Shown piece after piece: positions 33,300 through 44,005 of a stretch of DNA of 64,000 nt. The first letter of the stretch is position 1. Each line of letters starts with the position of its first letter. The notes under the pieces were generated by a model that was given only the letters and a program-made list of their open reading frames with translations, made no database searches and had not been told where the DNA came from. The DNA is from Euryodendron excelsum (taxonomy: Eukaryota > Streptophyta > Magnoliopsida > Ericales > Pentaphylacaceae): NCBI GenBank assembly GCA_033060915.1, contig CM065389.1:25470001-25534000 (forward strand). The letters are read 5' to 3'. The position numbers and the translations under genes were made by a program.

Positions 33300-34080
33300 T
33301 CCTTTCCAATCCTACTCTCGAGATAGTTTATTCCTCGAGATGGTTCCAATCCAGGCACGTCTCTTCGGAGGCGGTAAGACCCCTTTCCAATCCCACTCTC
33401 GAGATAATTTATTCCTCGAGACGGTTCCAATCCAAGCACGTCTCTTTGGAGACGGTAAGACCCCTTTCCAATCCCACTCTTAAGACAGTTTATTCCTCGA
33501 GACAGTTCCACTCCAGGCACGTCTCTTCGGAGACGGTAAGACCCCTTTCCAATCCCACTCTCGAGACAGTTTATTCCTTGAGACGGTTCCAATCCAGGCA
33601 CGTCTCTTCGGAGATGGTAAGACCCCTTTCCAACCCCACTCTCGAGACAGTTTATTCCTCGAGACAGTTCCAATCCAGGCACGTCTCTTCGGAGATGGTA
33701 AGACCCCTTTCCAACCCCACTCTCGAGACAGTTTATTTCTCGAGACGGTTCCAATCCAGGCATGTCTCTTCGGAGACGATAAGACCCCTTTCCAACCCAC
33801 TCTCAAGACAGTTTATTCCTCGAGACGGTTCCAATCCAGGCACGTCTCTTCGGAGACGATAAGACCCCTTTCCAGCCCACTCTCGAGAAATTTTATTCCT
33901 CGAGATGGTTCCAATCCAGGCACGTCTCCTCGGAGATGGTAAGACCCCTTTCCAATCCTACTCTCGAGACAGTTTATTCCTCGAGACGGTTCTAATCCAG
34001 GCACGTCTCTTCGGAGACGGTAAGACCCCTTTTCAATCCCTTTCTCGAGACAGTTTATTCCTCGAGACGGTCTGAGTAGC
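33300..34080 (+). repeat. 81-bp minisatellite in the inverted solo LTR (about 10 units)
   Basis: Units read TTTATTCCTCGAGACGGTTC, then CAATCCAGGCACGTCTCTTC, then a GGAGACGGTAAGACCCCTTT block. About ten copies are present, against six, six and three in the other LTRs of this family. Because 81 is a multiple of three the array is open on both strands (for example 33173-33763 minus, 27-residue repeats), but this is not taken as coding. Confidence 0.92.
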
Positions 34081-35082
34081 AAAACTACTTCCAAAACCGT
34101 TAGAGTAGCGGAAATACTTACAAATAGGTCGATATAGGGAATTGGCAACAAATCCCTGTGTCACGACGACCGTCGTTAGAGTGGCAGAAACACTCAAAAC
34201 CCAGGTCAACACCAGTGTTTGTTAACCCACTTTGGTGAAAAATGACCAAACTATCCTTTGGACCTTTTCCGAGACTTTCCGGTCAAGATGACCATTTTGC
34301 CCCTAGACATCCGAATGCCCCGGGAACCACACCGCTCTGGGTATCAAACCGGTAATGTCCCGAGAATACTTTTTATAGTATTCTCAACCTTCCTTTACCT
34401 TTCCGGATCATTCCGAGTCAGTTCCGGCCAACCCGGTACAAAATGACCGTTTTGCCCTTAGTGGGCCGGTCTCCTTTTTGGACCACACCAGCTCTGGGTA
34501 TCAAACCGGTAACCTCCTGAGACTACTTTTTATAGTGTTCTCAACCTTCCTTTACCTTTCCGGATCATTCTGAGTCAGTTCCGGCAAACCCGGTACAAAA
34601 TGACCGTTTTGCCCATGGTGGGCCGGTCTCTTTTTCCGTCCACGCCAGCTCTGGAAATCAAACCGGCAACCTCTGGGAACATTCTCAATAATGTTTTCAG
34701 ATCCCAAGTCTTCTTTCGGGACAATCCGAGTCTGTCCCGGCAGTTTCTCGGTCCGATTAACCGTTTTGCCCCTAAGGGCCCGGTCAACCTTTCCGACACA
34801 TTTTATCCTCACTTTTCAAGTCAAATACCTCCAGGACACTATTTTAAGTGTTCCTGCTCCTTTCTGGCCTTCCGGGTCATTCCTGGATCCTCCAAATCAT
34901 TCCCGGACTTTCCGGAGTCACTCCTAGTGAAGCCAGGCTAAAAATTGCATGGTTGTCACTAGTACAGGCGCCCAAATCTAGTCAAAGATACGTTACTTGC
35001 CGACTTATAAAGTTTCCTAAGTGGCGCCAAGAGCAATTTTGCCCTGGCGCCACTGCAACAGGCGCCAGGTTTGTCTAACCTC

Positions 35083-35090
35083 TATAAATA
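35083..35090 (+). promoter_or_regulatory. LTR promoter TATA box (inverted solo LTR)
   Basis: TATAAATA in CCTCTATAAATACAGAGCC, about 1.97 kb from the LTR start. The corresponding site is conserved in 44006-49137 and 52454-57015, and degenerate (TATGAATA) in the 3' LTR. Conservation between copies supports it as the U3 promoter. Confidence 0.65.
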
Positions 35091-38000
35091 CAGAGCCTCA
35101 TTCAACGTGAAAAGGGTCTGCAAACTTAACCTAAAAATCATATATTTCGATATACAGAGCTCGAGCACCTCCAAAACCCTAGTTTCCTTAGGTTTCCCAA
35201 ACCCTAGCCACCTTACACTAAACCCTAGCCTCCTATACACTCATACACTAGCCTTCAACCCTCCTTCAAAGACTTGAAGAGCTGCCATTTAAAGCTCAAA
35301 GACAACTCTTGAAGATTGAAGATGAAGATCAAGACAAAGACCGAAGACCGAAGACTGCACGACGCGCAAAATAAACAAGACATACGGTAGGTTCCCTATT
35401 TAAATTTCTGCACTTCCCCCCTCTCTCTTCTCTCTCCTAACCCACTTGGGTTTTCTCTATTTTAATCCCCCATCTCTTTCCCCCCCTTTCTTTGCATGCT
35501 TGAAACAAGGGGATTCCCAGTCCATGTGTAGGATTGGACTATTGGAGAGTCACCGTGTCGGGGGCTTTCTTTTAGTCTAACCAAAGACCACGTGGGTCCG
35601 GCCCCCTTGATTATGTGGTGAAGCCTTAGCCTTGTATGTTCATGACCCCAAATTGCATTGTGCATATCATAGTCTTGCATCTTCCAAAATTCGTTTTCAA
35701 ACTCGTTTTCAAAACTGTTTTGAAACTTGTTTTCAAAATTGCATCGAAATCTCTTTTTCAAAAACTTGTTTTCAAAACCACAATTCTAGGGTGATTCTAG
35801 CCTTTCCATGGCTAGGGTTGCTTTAGGAAAGTGGTACATTAAAAGTGACCTTTTTGGTCTATGTTTTCAAATCTTATTGTTTTCCAAAACCACTTTCTTA
35901 AAGTGGTTCTAGCCTTCTTATGGCTAGAATCGCTTTAGGAAAATGAGACGTTTTCATACTTTCTAAAAACTCTCTTTTCAAAAAGTCTTCCTTCCTAAAA
36001 ATCTCTTTTTCAACATACTTCCCTAAAACTCTCCTCTCCAAAATTGTTTTCAAAAACTCCCCTCCAAAATCTATTTTTCAAAACCCCCTTTTTCAACTCC
36101 TTTCCAAAACTCTCTCTCCTAAAAATTCACTTTCTAAAACGCTCTCAAAAAATCTTTCCAAAAACTCTATTTTCCAAAATCTCCCTTCTAGAAATTCCCC
36201 TTTAGGATTTTCCTTCCAAAAAACACGTTTCTAAAAACACACTTTCAAAAACTCGTTCTCTTTGAAATCTTTTTCCAAAAACTCCCTCTTTAAATTCACT
36301 TTCCAAAAACTCCTCCCTAGGATTCCCTTCTAGAAAATCTTCGTCTCCAAAAACGCGCTTTCCAAAAACTCTTTTCTTAGAGCCCAAATCAAGCCCTAGA
36401 ACTCACAATTAGGAAACCCTAATTTTCTTTCCGAAAACATGGTTTTCAAACTTTGCCCCAAACCTAGGTTTCCAAAACCTCTTGTTTTCACATCCAAACT
36501 ACACATGTTTCCAAAACCTCTTTTCTACGTTAAAATTTCACACTTTCAAAACTAGGGTTTCTAGAATCTCTCTTTCCAAATCCTTGCCAAATCCTATCTT
36601 CCCTTTAGGAAACCAAATCCAATCCTCCGTTTTTGGAAACAAAATCAAACCTTCCCATTTAGAAACCAAATCCAATCCCTTCCTAATCCAAACTTTTCTT
36701 AATTTAACTCCTTCCTAATTTCTACCTTCCTAAACCATAAGTTTCCTAAACCTAAACTTTAAATCTTTCCTAATTCAAATCCTTCCTAAACTTTTACTTT
36801 CCTAAATCTTAAGTTTGCAAAACTTGAACATAAAAATCTTTCCTAAGTTTTAAAACTCAACTTTCAAATCTTTCCTAAAATTCTAAAATTCAACCCTTTC
36901 CTAATTTTACCTTCTTTTCAAATCTAAGTTTTCAAACCTTTCTTAAACTCAAACTTTCCCTAATTTCAAGATTTTCTAAAACTCTAAAACTTTCTAAATC
37001 TTAAACTTTCTAAATTTCAAATCTTTCCAAATTCAAAATTTTCTAAATTTGAAACTTTCTCAAGTTAAATCTTTCTAAACCTAAATCTTTCCAAATTCTA
37101 AACTTTCCAAAACTTCAAAATCTTTTCAAATCTAAAACTTTCCTAAACTCAAAACTTTCTTAATGCGAGACTTTCTTAAGTTGAAACTTTTTTAATTCAA
37201 ACATTTCCTAAATTGAAAACTTTCCTTTTTCAAACCTTTCCTAAAACGAAACTTCCCTATTTTCAAAACTTCCCTAAAGTTGAAAAATTCAAAATTCAAA
37301 ACTTTTCAAAAATGAAACTTTCCTAATTCGAAACTTTCCTAAATCGGACCTTTCCTAATTCGAATATTTCCTAAAATCCAATCTTTCCAAATCTTCCAAA
37401 TCCAACATTCCAATCCAATCTTTCTTAATCTCAAGTCTTTCCTAGGTCTCCTATCTTTCCTAAGTCTAGGTTTTCTAAACCTCCATCTTTCCAAAACCAA
37501 GTCTTTCCAAAATCAATCTTTCCAAAGCAAGTCCAATCTTCTCAATTCCAATTTCCAATCTCATCTTCTAATCTCAAATCAAATCCAATTTTCAATTCAA
37601 TCTCTTTCTTCCAATTCAATCTCTTTTCAAATCAAACCTTCTGTTTTCAATCGGACTCTGGTCCAAACTACGACTGACCTGATTGCCCCAAAGGGATACG
37701 TAGGCAACCTTCATAGGTGCGGTCACAATACTTTTTAAACTTTCAATTCCACCCTCATGGGTGCGGTTTTTAAAATCTTTTCAAATCTCAAATTCCCATC
37801 TACTTTCAAACTTTCTATTTCCAAATTTCTACTTCCAGATTTTCAAACTTTTTAGTTTCAATTCTATCTCTTGAAATCTCTTGTCAAATCTATTTTTCAA
37901 GTCTCTTTCCTTACACTTGCATACCATGCATCATGTTAGTTTCTATTCAAACATTGTTTTTCTAAAGTGGGTAGGATTGAACCATTAGTTAGTTAAAGAC

Positions 38001-38463
38001 TTTCATAGGTGAATCTAGGGTAGATTGACATGTAGGTACAGAAAGGACGAGGTAGGGTGATAACTTAGTGCGTCTTCCCTACACATAACCAACCTCCGAA
38101 CCTAGATCACTGATTTCAAAGACCAAATGGAGTTATTTTTCAAAAAGGGCTAAATGTTTTCCAAAGGTTGCCAAACAACCTGTTTTTCTTAAAAACCCTC
38201 TATTGAGGAGATATTTTCAAAACCTTTTTCAAAAACCCTAAGTGTAGTCTTCAGATTATTCTTAGTTTTTAGGTGACCTAACTCACCTTAATCAAGTTAG
38301 GTGGCGACTCTGAATCTTTTTCAAAAGTCCTTTATTCAAATCAATTTTTCAATTCAAACCTAGTCGTACTCATTCTTTTAGGAGGGTGAGTTCTAACGAG
38401 AGAGTATAGCATTTTTCCTGCTTAGGTGAGTATTTCTCGAGTGCGAAAAATCTGGGCGCGACA

Positions 38464-40080
38464 CCGGGCCCCGGGGATCAAGTGACCGGTTATGGGAGAG
38501 CTTCTTCCAAGCATAGGCAGCCGGATGCCGACTTGAGAGATTTGCAGATACCAGACGTCCCACCACTCGGTGATCTTGCCTATCACCCCAGCGTGTATTC
38601 TAGACAGTATTTACCGCCTTTGCGGGTATGTACAGCTTTTAGAGGGGCTGTTCATTAGGTTTTTGTGACCATGCAGCGGGCGGCCCCATCATATCCTGCC
38701 TTCTTGGCAGAGATCGGATTTATGGGATTGTAGGCTAACCGCCTGAACCGGCATTTGGTACTGGCACTTGTTGAGAGGTGGTTCGGGAGACTAGGACCTT
38801 CCATTTTGTCGGCTTCGAGTTAGGTCCTACTCCTTTGGATTGGGCGATTATTACAGGGCTCTCCTTTGTCGGCCGACGGATCACCCTGTATCCAGTCAGT
38901 AGGGACGAGGCCTGTTTGCTGTTAGACTTGCCTCCTCCTGAGCGTTCTGCCTTCCCAGTCTCGTGGATCAGTCAGGATGACCGTACTTTTGCTACTGAGC
39001 CATCGCCTGCCAGGCGGGATATCATGAGACGGCGACTTGTGTTGTACATCATCTTTAGCTGCTTCTGCAACAACAACAAGTCACTTGTGCCGTGTCGTTT
39101 GGTGAGTATAGTAGCTGATCTTGGAGCCTTATCTAAGCTGGACTGCGGGTCCTTTTCCTTTGGCTACTTTCTTCGATTGATGTGGGTTCGGACTTCTTCT
39201 CGTTGGGGCAGCATGACTAGATTTTGGCACTTCCTCGTCTGGTGGAGCTACAAGTACCTTCCTGTTCGTCACCCTGCAGTTGTTGAGGATGATTTCTATC
39301 CTCGCGCTTTGAGGTGGGCTCGTGACCGGGTAGCCCAGCGATCAGAGATTACTGACTTCGTGACGCTCCGGGCTAACCTGGAGCTGATTGAGGCGAGGGA
39401 TGTGACTTGGCAGCCCTTCATTGGATCAGTCCATTATGAGATAGTCCGGTACTTGGTCCCGTTGTCCCTGTCGAGAGCTGCCTTTCTTAGTGATGACACT
39501 TGGGAGTCTTATCTTGGAGAGCGACACTGGCGGCAGTTTCATGAGGAGTTCTGATCAGCAGGAGCTCCGCCAGAGTATATGTTTGGGGCCTTGGTGGCGG
39601 GAGTGCCTATCCCTTATCAGGAGTGTCAGCCAGGAGCTGAGTTCTTGCTTCCTTCGGATATAGATTATGCTGCGCACTTTGGGGCTCATTTTGTCGGTGC
39701 CTTCACCCGGTTTGAGGTGGTGGTCGGCGGGTACGTTGTTGGCCAGAAGGTGGTTGACTTGTGGCGCCGAGCTGGAGGATATGTGCCCCAGGCTGAGTTT
39801 ACTGCTATAAGAGACCAGAGAGATCAGTACTAGATGGAGTAGGATCAGTACCAGGCCAAGGTAGCTTCCCTGACGGCTCGGTTATCTCAGATGGGTGGTG
39901 GGGGGGTATGTTATTCTTTCTTTGCTCCTTCTTGCTCTGCTGTTGCTTAGTTTCTTTTATATGCAGCTGATTTCGGTTCTGTCTTCCCTGCAGGATGGTG
40001 GTGCTTTGAGTAGTTATCCCCCTCCTCCGATGCCGGGTTTCGGGGATTTTGATCTAGATGACATCGACTTCGACCTGTGA
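38464..40080 (+). pseudogene. Plant mobile domain (PMD, aminotransferase-like) gene of element C, 3' part
   Basis: Read after the TSD, the frame continues from 33112 with QIPDVPPLGDLAYHPSVYS. After two stops and one frameshift (near 38775) it enters the open block 38778-39554. That block starts VRETRTFHFVGFELGPTPLD, then WAIITGLSFVGRRI, as in the conserved start of the PMD fold, and later has NNNKSLVPCRLVSIVADLG and an LRLMWVRTSSRWGS region. After a TGA it continues to 39833 (YMFGALVAGVPIPYQEC) and coiled-coil-like sequence. An intron with GT at 39906 and AG at 39993 leads to an acidic C-terminus, FGDFDLDDIDFDL, ending at 40080. PMD proteins (MAIN/MAIL type) act in silencing and genome stability in plants, and transposon copies are known. 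This copy is broken. Confidence 0.72.
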
Positions 40081-42038
40081 TAGATGCCCCTTGTAGAGAC
40101 TCTGACCCTCTTTTGACCCTTGTCCCTGAGTTATATTTATGTTAGACAGTTTTATTCTGATATTTTGTATAAAAATGGATATTTATGGTACTTAGATGCA
40201 TGGATAGACAAAGACTTTTACAATCCTTTATGCTAAGTATATGACCAGTTGCATGTGATGTATGATGATGTTAGATATCTATCACATGAGTTGATGTTGA
40301 TGACTTTTATTTCTACAGGGAGTCATATCCTATGTGTGTGAAGCCCATGTTGATTGATTTTTTTTTTTAACATATGCACAGGTTAGAAATATGTTTATAG
40401 AGTGACACTGGGTGCTGTTAGACTTGTAGTCCTGGAAATGGTAACTCCCTCCTCTTCGGGGATGTTAGCCTCTCTTCTGGCTCAACCCTACCTTGATTGG
40501 ATGATAGCATTTCACACATTTCTCAGCCTTTTGATCGCCTCCCATTCTCTGTCTTAAGGTTAGTGTATAGGGTTATTGGGCTGAGACTCTCGACTCTCGG
40601 GGTTTTAGCAACAGCTTGCCTGACCTTTGGCAGAGCGATAAGTGGCCAGTCATTTCAATTCGAGAAGACTTTGTTTAGAACCATAATGTAGGCTAGGTTA
40701 TGGGGGTTTTAAAAACAACGGGATATGTAGGCTCAAATTTGATGTTGTTTTCAATAGGGCTTAAATCCATACCATCCTTAACTACTTTTCAGTAGGATTA
40801 GCATCCTTTTTTTAGCTATGGCAGCATATCTAGCGCATTTAGATCAAGCAATCTGTTTTCAATCAGAGGGGACTTTAATAGGGTTGTGATGTAGGCCATG
40901 GTTTCGGGGTTTTGCAAGAAAAGAGTAAAGGCTCAAACCTATTGTTTACTGGGTTTCCTTGTAACCTAGGATCACCTTTAAATTTCCTCCTTGTTTTCGA
41001 CCATATACTTCTCAGGGTGAAAATGACCCAGTTCTTTCACCCTTTCTATATACCTTTTTGAGATAGACATGACTTTCTTCTCATTTGACCTTCTTATCAC
41101 GCTTTTGTAGATGACTCAATCATGATTTTCTTCACGCCTTTCATTAAAGTTCTTTTTTTTTTTTTTGGCCTCTTGCCCCTTGGTAACTCCTTTCCTTTGC
41201 TTTTTCTTTCTATTTCTTTTATGTTCTTTTATGAAACGAAACAATTCTTTAACCCTTTTCCCTTAAACCTTTTCCTTGGTAGTTCAATATACCCAGTGTG
41301 GGCGGTGATCCCTAGGTTGGGGTTTTGTTAAGAAAGGATAAGTGGCTCAACGGGTTTGGCAAGGGGTTGCTTTTGACTGTATGGAAATGAAATGAGGGCT
41401 TCTCTTCACTTTGAATTAGATTGCTTGATCCATAGAGTTTTCAACACTATCCTAGCATGATAGAGGTGGACATCACTCCTAGAGTTCTCAACTATTTTCT
41501 GCCCCAATATGGGGAGGATAGTCTTGGATAAGGGTTGACAAAGAAAATTTTTGCTTGTTGCGAGGCTCTAGGGGTTAAGCAAAGGGAATATAAGCACATT
41601 TGTTTATTTATTTAGTGATTCATTGCTTTTATTCATATGTGGGGAAGTGAAAGATAGCTCCTCTTCATTTTGATAAACTAGCCACACATCGTCTAGCTTC
41701 AGAGTCTTGCAAGTGTCGCCTTTGGGTAGTATCCTCACTCATCTTTGTCCTCTCTCTCTGGAAAGCTAATCATTTGGTGAGTGGTTAACTCATGCTATCA
41801 TCTCTTCAAGTTGGATCATTCCATAAGATAAACTATGCCCCTCGCGTAGAAAGTAGTCACTATTCCCCAGGGAAGACAAGACAACAACAATGGAAAAAAA
41901 ACTGTCATTCGATTATTATTATTATTTTTACGAAACGCATCAAGTTCTTAAGCAATAAGAAAATGTAAACATTAATTTAAAGATAGAAAGTGAAAGGGAT
42001 AGAAAGAAAGTGGGTGAAAACACCCCTCTCTTGTACGC
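40081..42038. other. Element C internal region with divergent direct repeats
   Basis: No gene was recognised. Related phrases of about 90 bases built on GTAGGCTAGGTT..GGGGTTTT...GGCTCAA recur at about 40685, 40885 and 41300. The first two are about 200 bases apart and share upstream sequence. Tat-type retrotransposons often have diverged tandem repeats in such non-coding segments. A T-run lies at 41152-41166. Confidence 0.5.
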
Positions 42039-43314
42039 TTATGCAAGGAACCCCTTTTTAGTAAGGTCTTGGGCCTGTGCCCTCGTCTGCATTCCATCCA
42101 CGGTTGAGATTTTCAGCCAAGGCAGGATAGGTACATGCTTCTCTCGAAGTTCCAAGCGAGTTGGCGGTGGTGATGCAATAGTCAGCTTTCTTGATTGTCT
42201 TGCCTTCATTTGGTTGTCCCAGAGTATCTCTAACAAACCATTCGGGCGACTCATATTCATCCAGCTCGATAGGTCATGCCCGAGGTTTCTTGCTCTGGCC
42301 TCCAATTGGGGCTTGATGCTCTTCGAGTGTACACAATGCGAGATTTTTATTACCTAGTTTGGATAACTCCTGGTCAATTTTCTTCACAGATTCATATGCG
42401 AGTAGGTCCTTGGGGGTCGGCATTTTATCAGGGTTGCATCGTAACCGAGTACGACTCTGTTCCGTATCGTCGCATTCCACCTCCTCCCCATCCTTGTAGT
42501 ATATCCCTTGGCATGCAGCAAAACAAACCTTGTTGTTTCCAAACCTCGTAATGATGTTGACGGTGCGGTCCAGCGAAGGATTTGTAGGGCTGCTTGGAGA
42601 AGGATTTACTAGTCGTACCCCAATTATCTTGTTATCTATCAGGTCTTGAATCTTATGCTTGAGGGTCAAACAATCTTTGGTGTCATGTCCTAGGCTATCC
42701 GAATGATACTTACAGCTTGCTGCAGATCTGAAGTAATGAGGCAGAGGATTGGGCTAGGGTCGGGCAGGTATAGGTTTCAGATATCCAGCTGCTAAGAGGC
42801 CAAAATAAGCCGCGGTCTGTGAGCATGCGAGTTTAGTAAGCATCCGCGTTTTCCCACTTGTTTGCCTAGGCCGAGGAGGTGTTGCTGACGTTTTTGATGA
42901 TTGGGGACCAAGTTTTGGTGAGGTCACAGCTGGGTTGATGGTTCGGGAATTGAAAGGGCTTCGGGTTCTATGTTTTAAAATGGGACAATTTTCAGTGGCA
43001 GGGCCAAAAGGGTTGGGATGATATCCGAAAGAGAGGTTATATAATCCTTGTGTTTGGTTAGGGGTTGGTTTGGAAGGCATTCGAGCAAGGCGCTCGGCCT
43101 GGGGAGGTCGTTGGTAAGTAATGGTGGCGGCATGGTCTTCCTTCTTCATCCTTTTCCATCCATCATAGGTTTGGGTCTGCGAAGGCTCTACTTGCTCATG
43201 GGTTACATGGGATAAGAGTGAAGAAAGCATGCCTTCCATTTCGGTCATCTTATGCTTGACGCCTCTTACCTCTGCTAGTAATTGAGTTAAGGTATCAAGA
43301 GTAAGCAATTCCAT
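42039..43314 (-). pseudogene. Element C gag remnant (Gypsy-type)
   Basis: Minus-strand blocks are 43314-42754, 42669-42274 and possibly 42305-42039. The first starts MELLTLDTLTQLLAEVRGVK, then a coiled-coil-like stretch and a basic, Pro/Ser-rich region. Just before the second block, about 42715-42660, the strand reads CKYHSDSLGHDTKDC followed by LKHKIQDLID. This CxxHx4GHx4C pattern with KxxIQxLI is common at the C-terminus of gag proteins of plant Gypsy elements. The upstream capsid region is poorly preserved. A stop near 42755 and frameshifts break it. No protease or RT follows. Confidence 0.65.
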
Positions 43315-44005
43315 GCTTGTAAGACTAGGGAATGAAGGAAGGTACCTAAAACCAACAAAAGGAAAGAGTCAGTGTTTGACCTTGACAAGTCTTTATTCAA
43401 TGCATGCTGTAAGGTGCCCCTCTTTAGGAGGGAAACTAGCCATAATGTATTGGCTCACTTTTGGAGATAGGGTGTTTGCCCCTGTATGCAGAAACCTTAC
43501 CGTCAGGTAGGAACCTTCAGTCATACATTCATTCATTCACAAAAATAAAGAAGTACATTAAATTTTGGGTTTGAGATACAAAAGAATTGAAATACATTTT
43601 AATATGGGGAGGGGGAACATTTTCCTTTGGACTTCCACCTATCTACTTTTACAAAGGGAAACCCTAAACTACTCTTGAGTCTTCGGATTCGCCTTCCTTG
43701 GATTTGATGTCGAGGAGGTCGCTGAGAGACCTTGTTGATTGGTTGCCCCTTGTCTTCTTGGCAACCCTATCTCTATGAGTATAGAGGGATTGGGGCCCCT
43801 CTTATGGAATGAATTGAGATGCATGCAATGAGTCCTTAGGGTTACGCGTGAACCCATAGGGTTTAGGTAGGTTTAATACAAGAGAGAGTGACTTTGGTAT
43901 CACTCTCAATGGGTTGATCATATGCATGAGAATGCAGTGACTTGAGTTATTTGGAACTCTTGTCTTGACATGGAATATTGAATGCATGAACATGGGTATG
44001 CAAAG
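43315..44005. other. Element C internal region upstream of gag
   Basis: No convincing coding sequence. It lies between the gag start and the inserted solo LTR and would be the untranslated leader of element C. The last five bases, CAAAG (44001-44005), are the left TSD of the solo LTR. Confidence 0.5.

Larger units (their letters stand above)
33113..38463 (+). mobile_element. Inverted solo LTR of the element C family (5.35 kb)
   Basis: Starts TGTAAGCACCCC and ends GGGCGCGACA, the same ends as the LTRs of element C but in opposite orientation. It is flanked by CTGGG/CCGGG. It splits the PMD gene of element C. Parts: an 81-bp minisatellite (33300-34080), 157-bp tandem units (about 34290-34700), a GGCGCC region (35021-35069), a good TATA (35083-35090), a CT-rich leader (35400-35470) and a long pyrimidine-rich tract (35680-37680). 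It is the longest of the four copies, partly because of its larger minisatellite. Confidence 0.88.

Noticed and set aside
33173..33763. A 196-residue open frame of 27-residue repeats (minus strand) and its plus-strand counterpart at 33446-33862
   Set aside because: Both strands are open only because the 81-bp minisatellite unit is a multiple of three without stops. There is no start context, and copies in other LTRs have different lengths.
26674..38463. Pairing the first LTR with the inverted copy as a foldback transposon
   Set aside because: Each copy has its own TSD and retrotransposon-type ends, so two LTR insertions explain the inverted arrangement.
42010..42551. Plus-strand open frames opposite the gag remnant of element C
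   Set aside because: They are shadows of the minus-strand reading, with no recognised domain.
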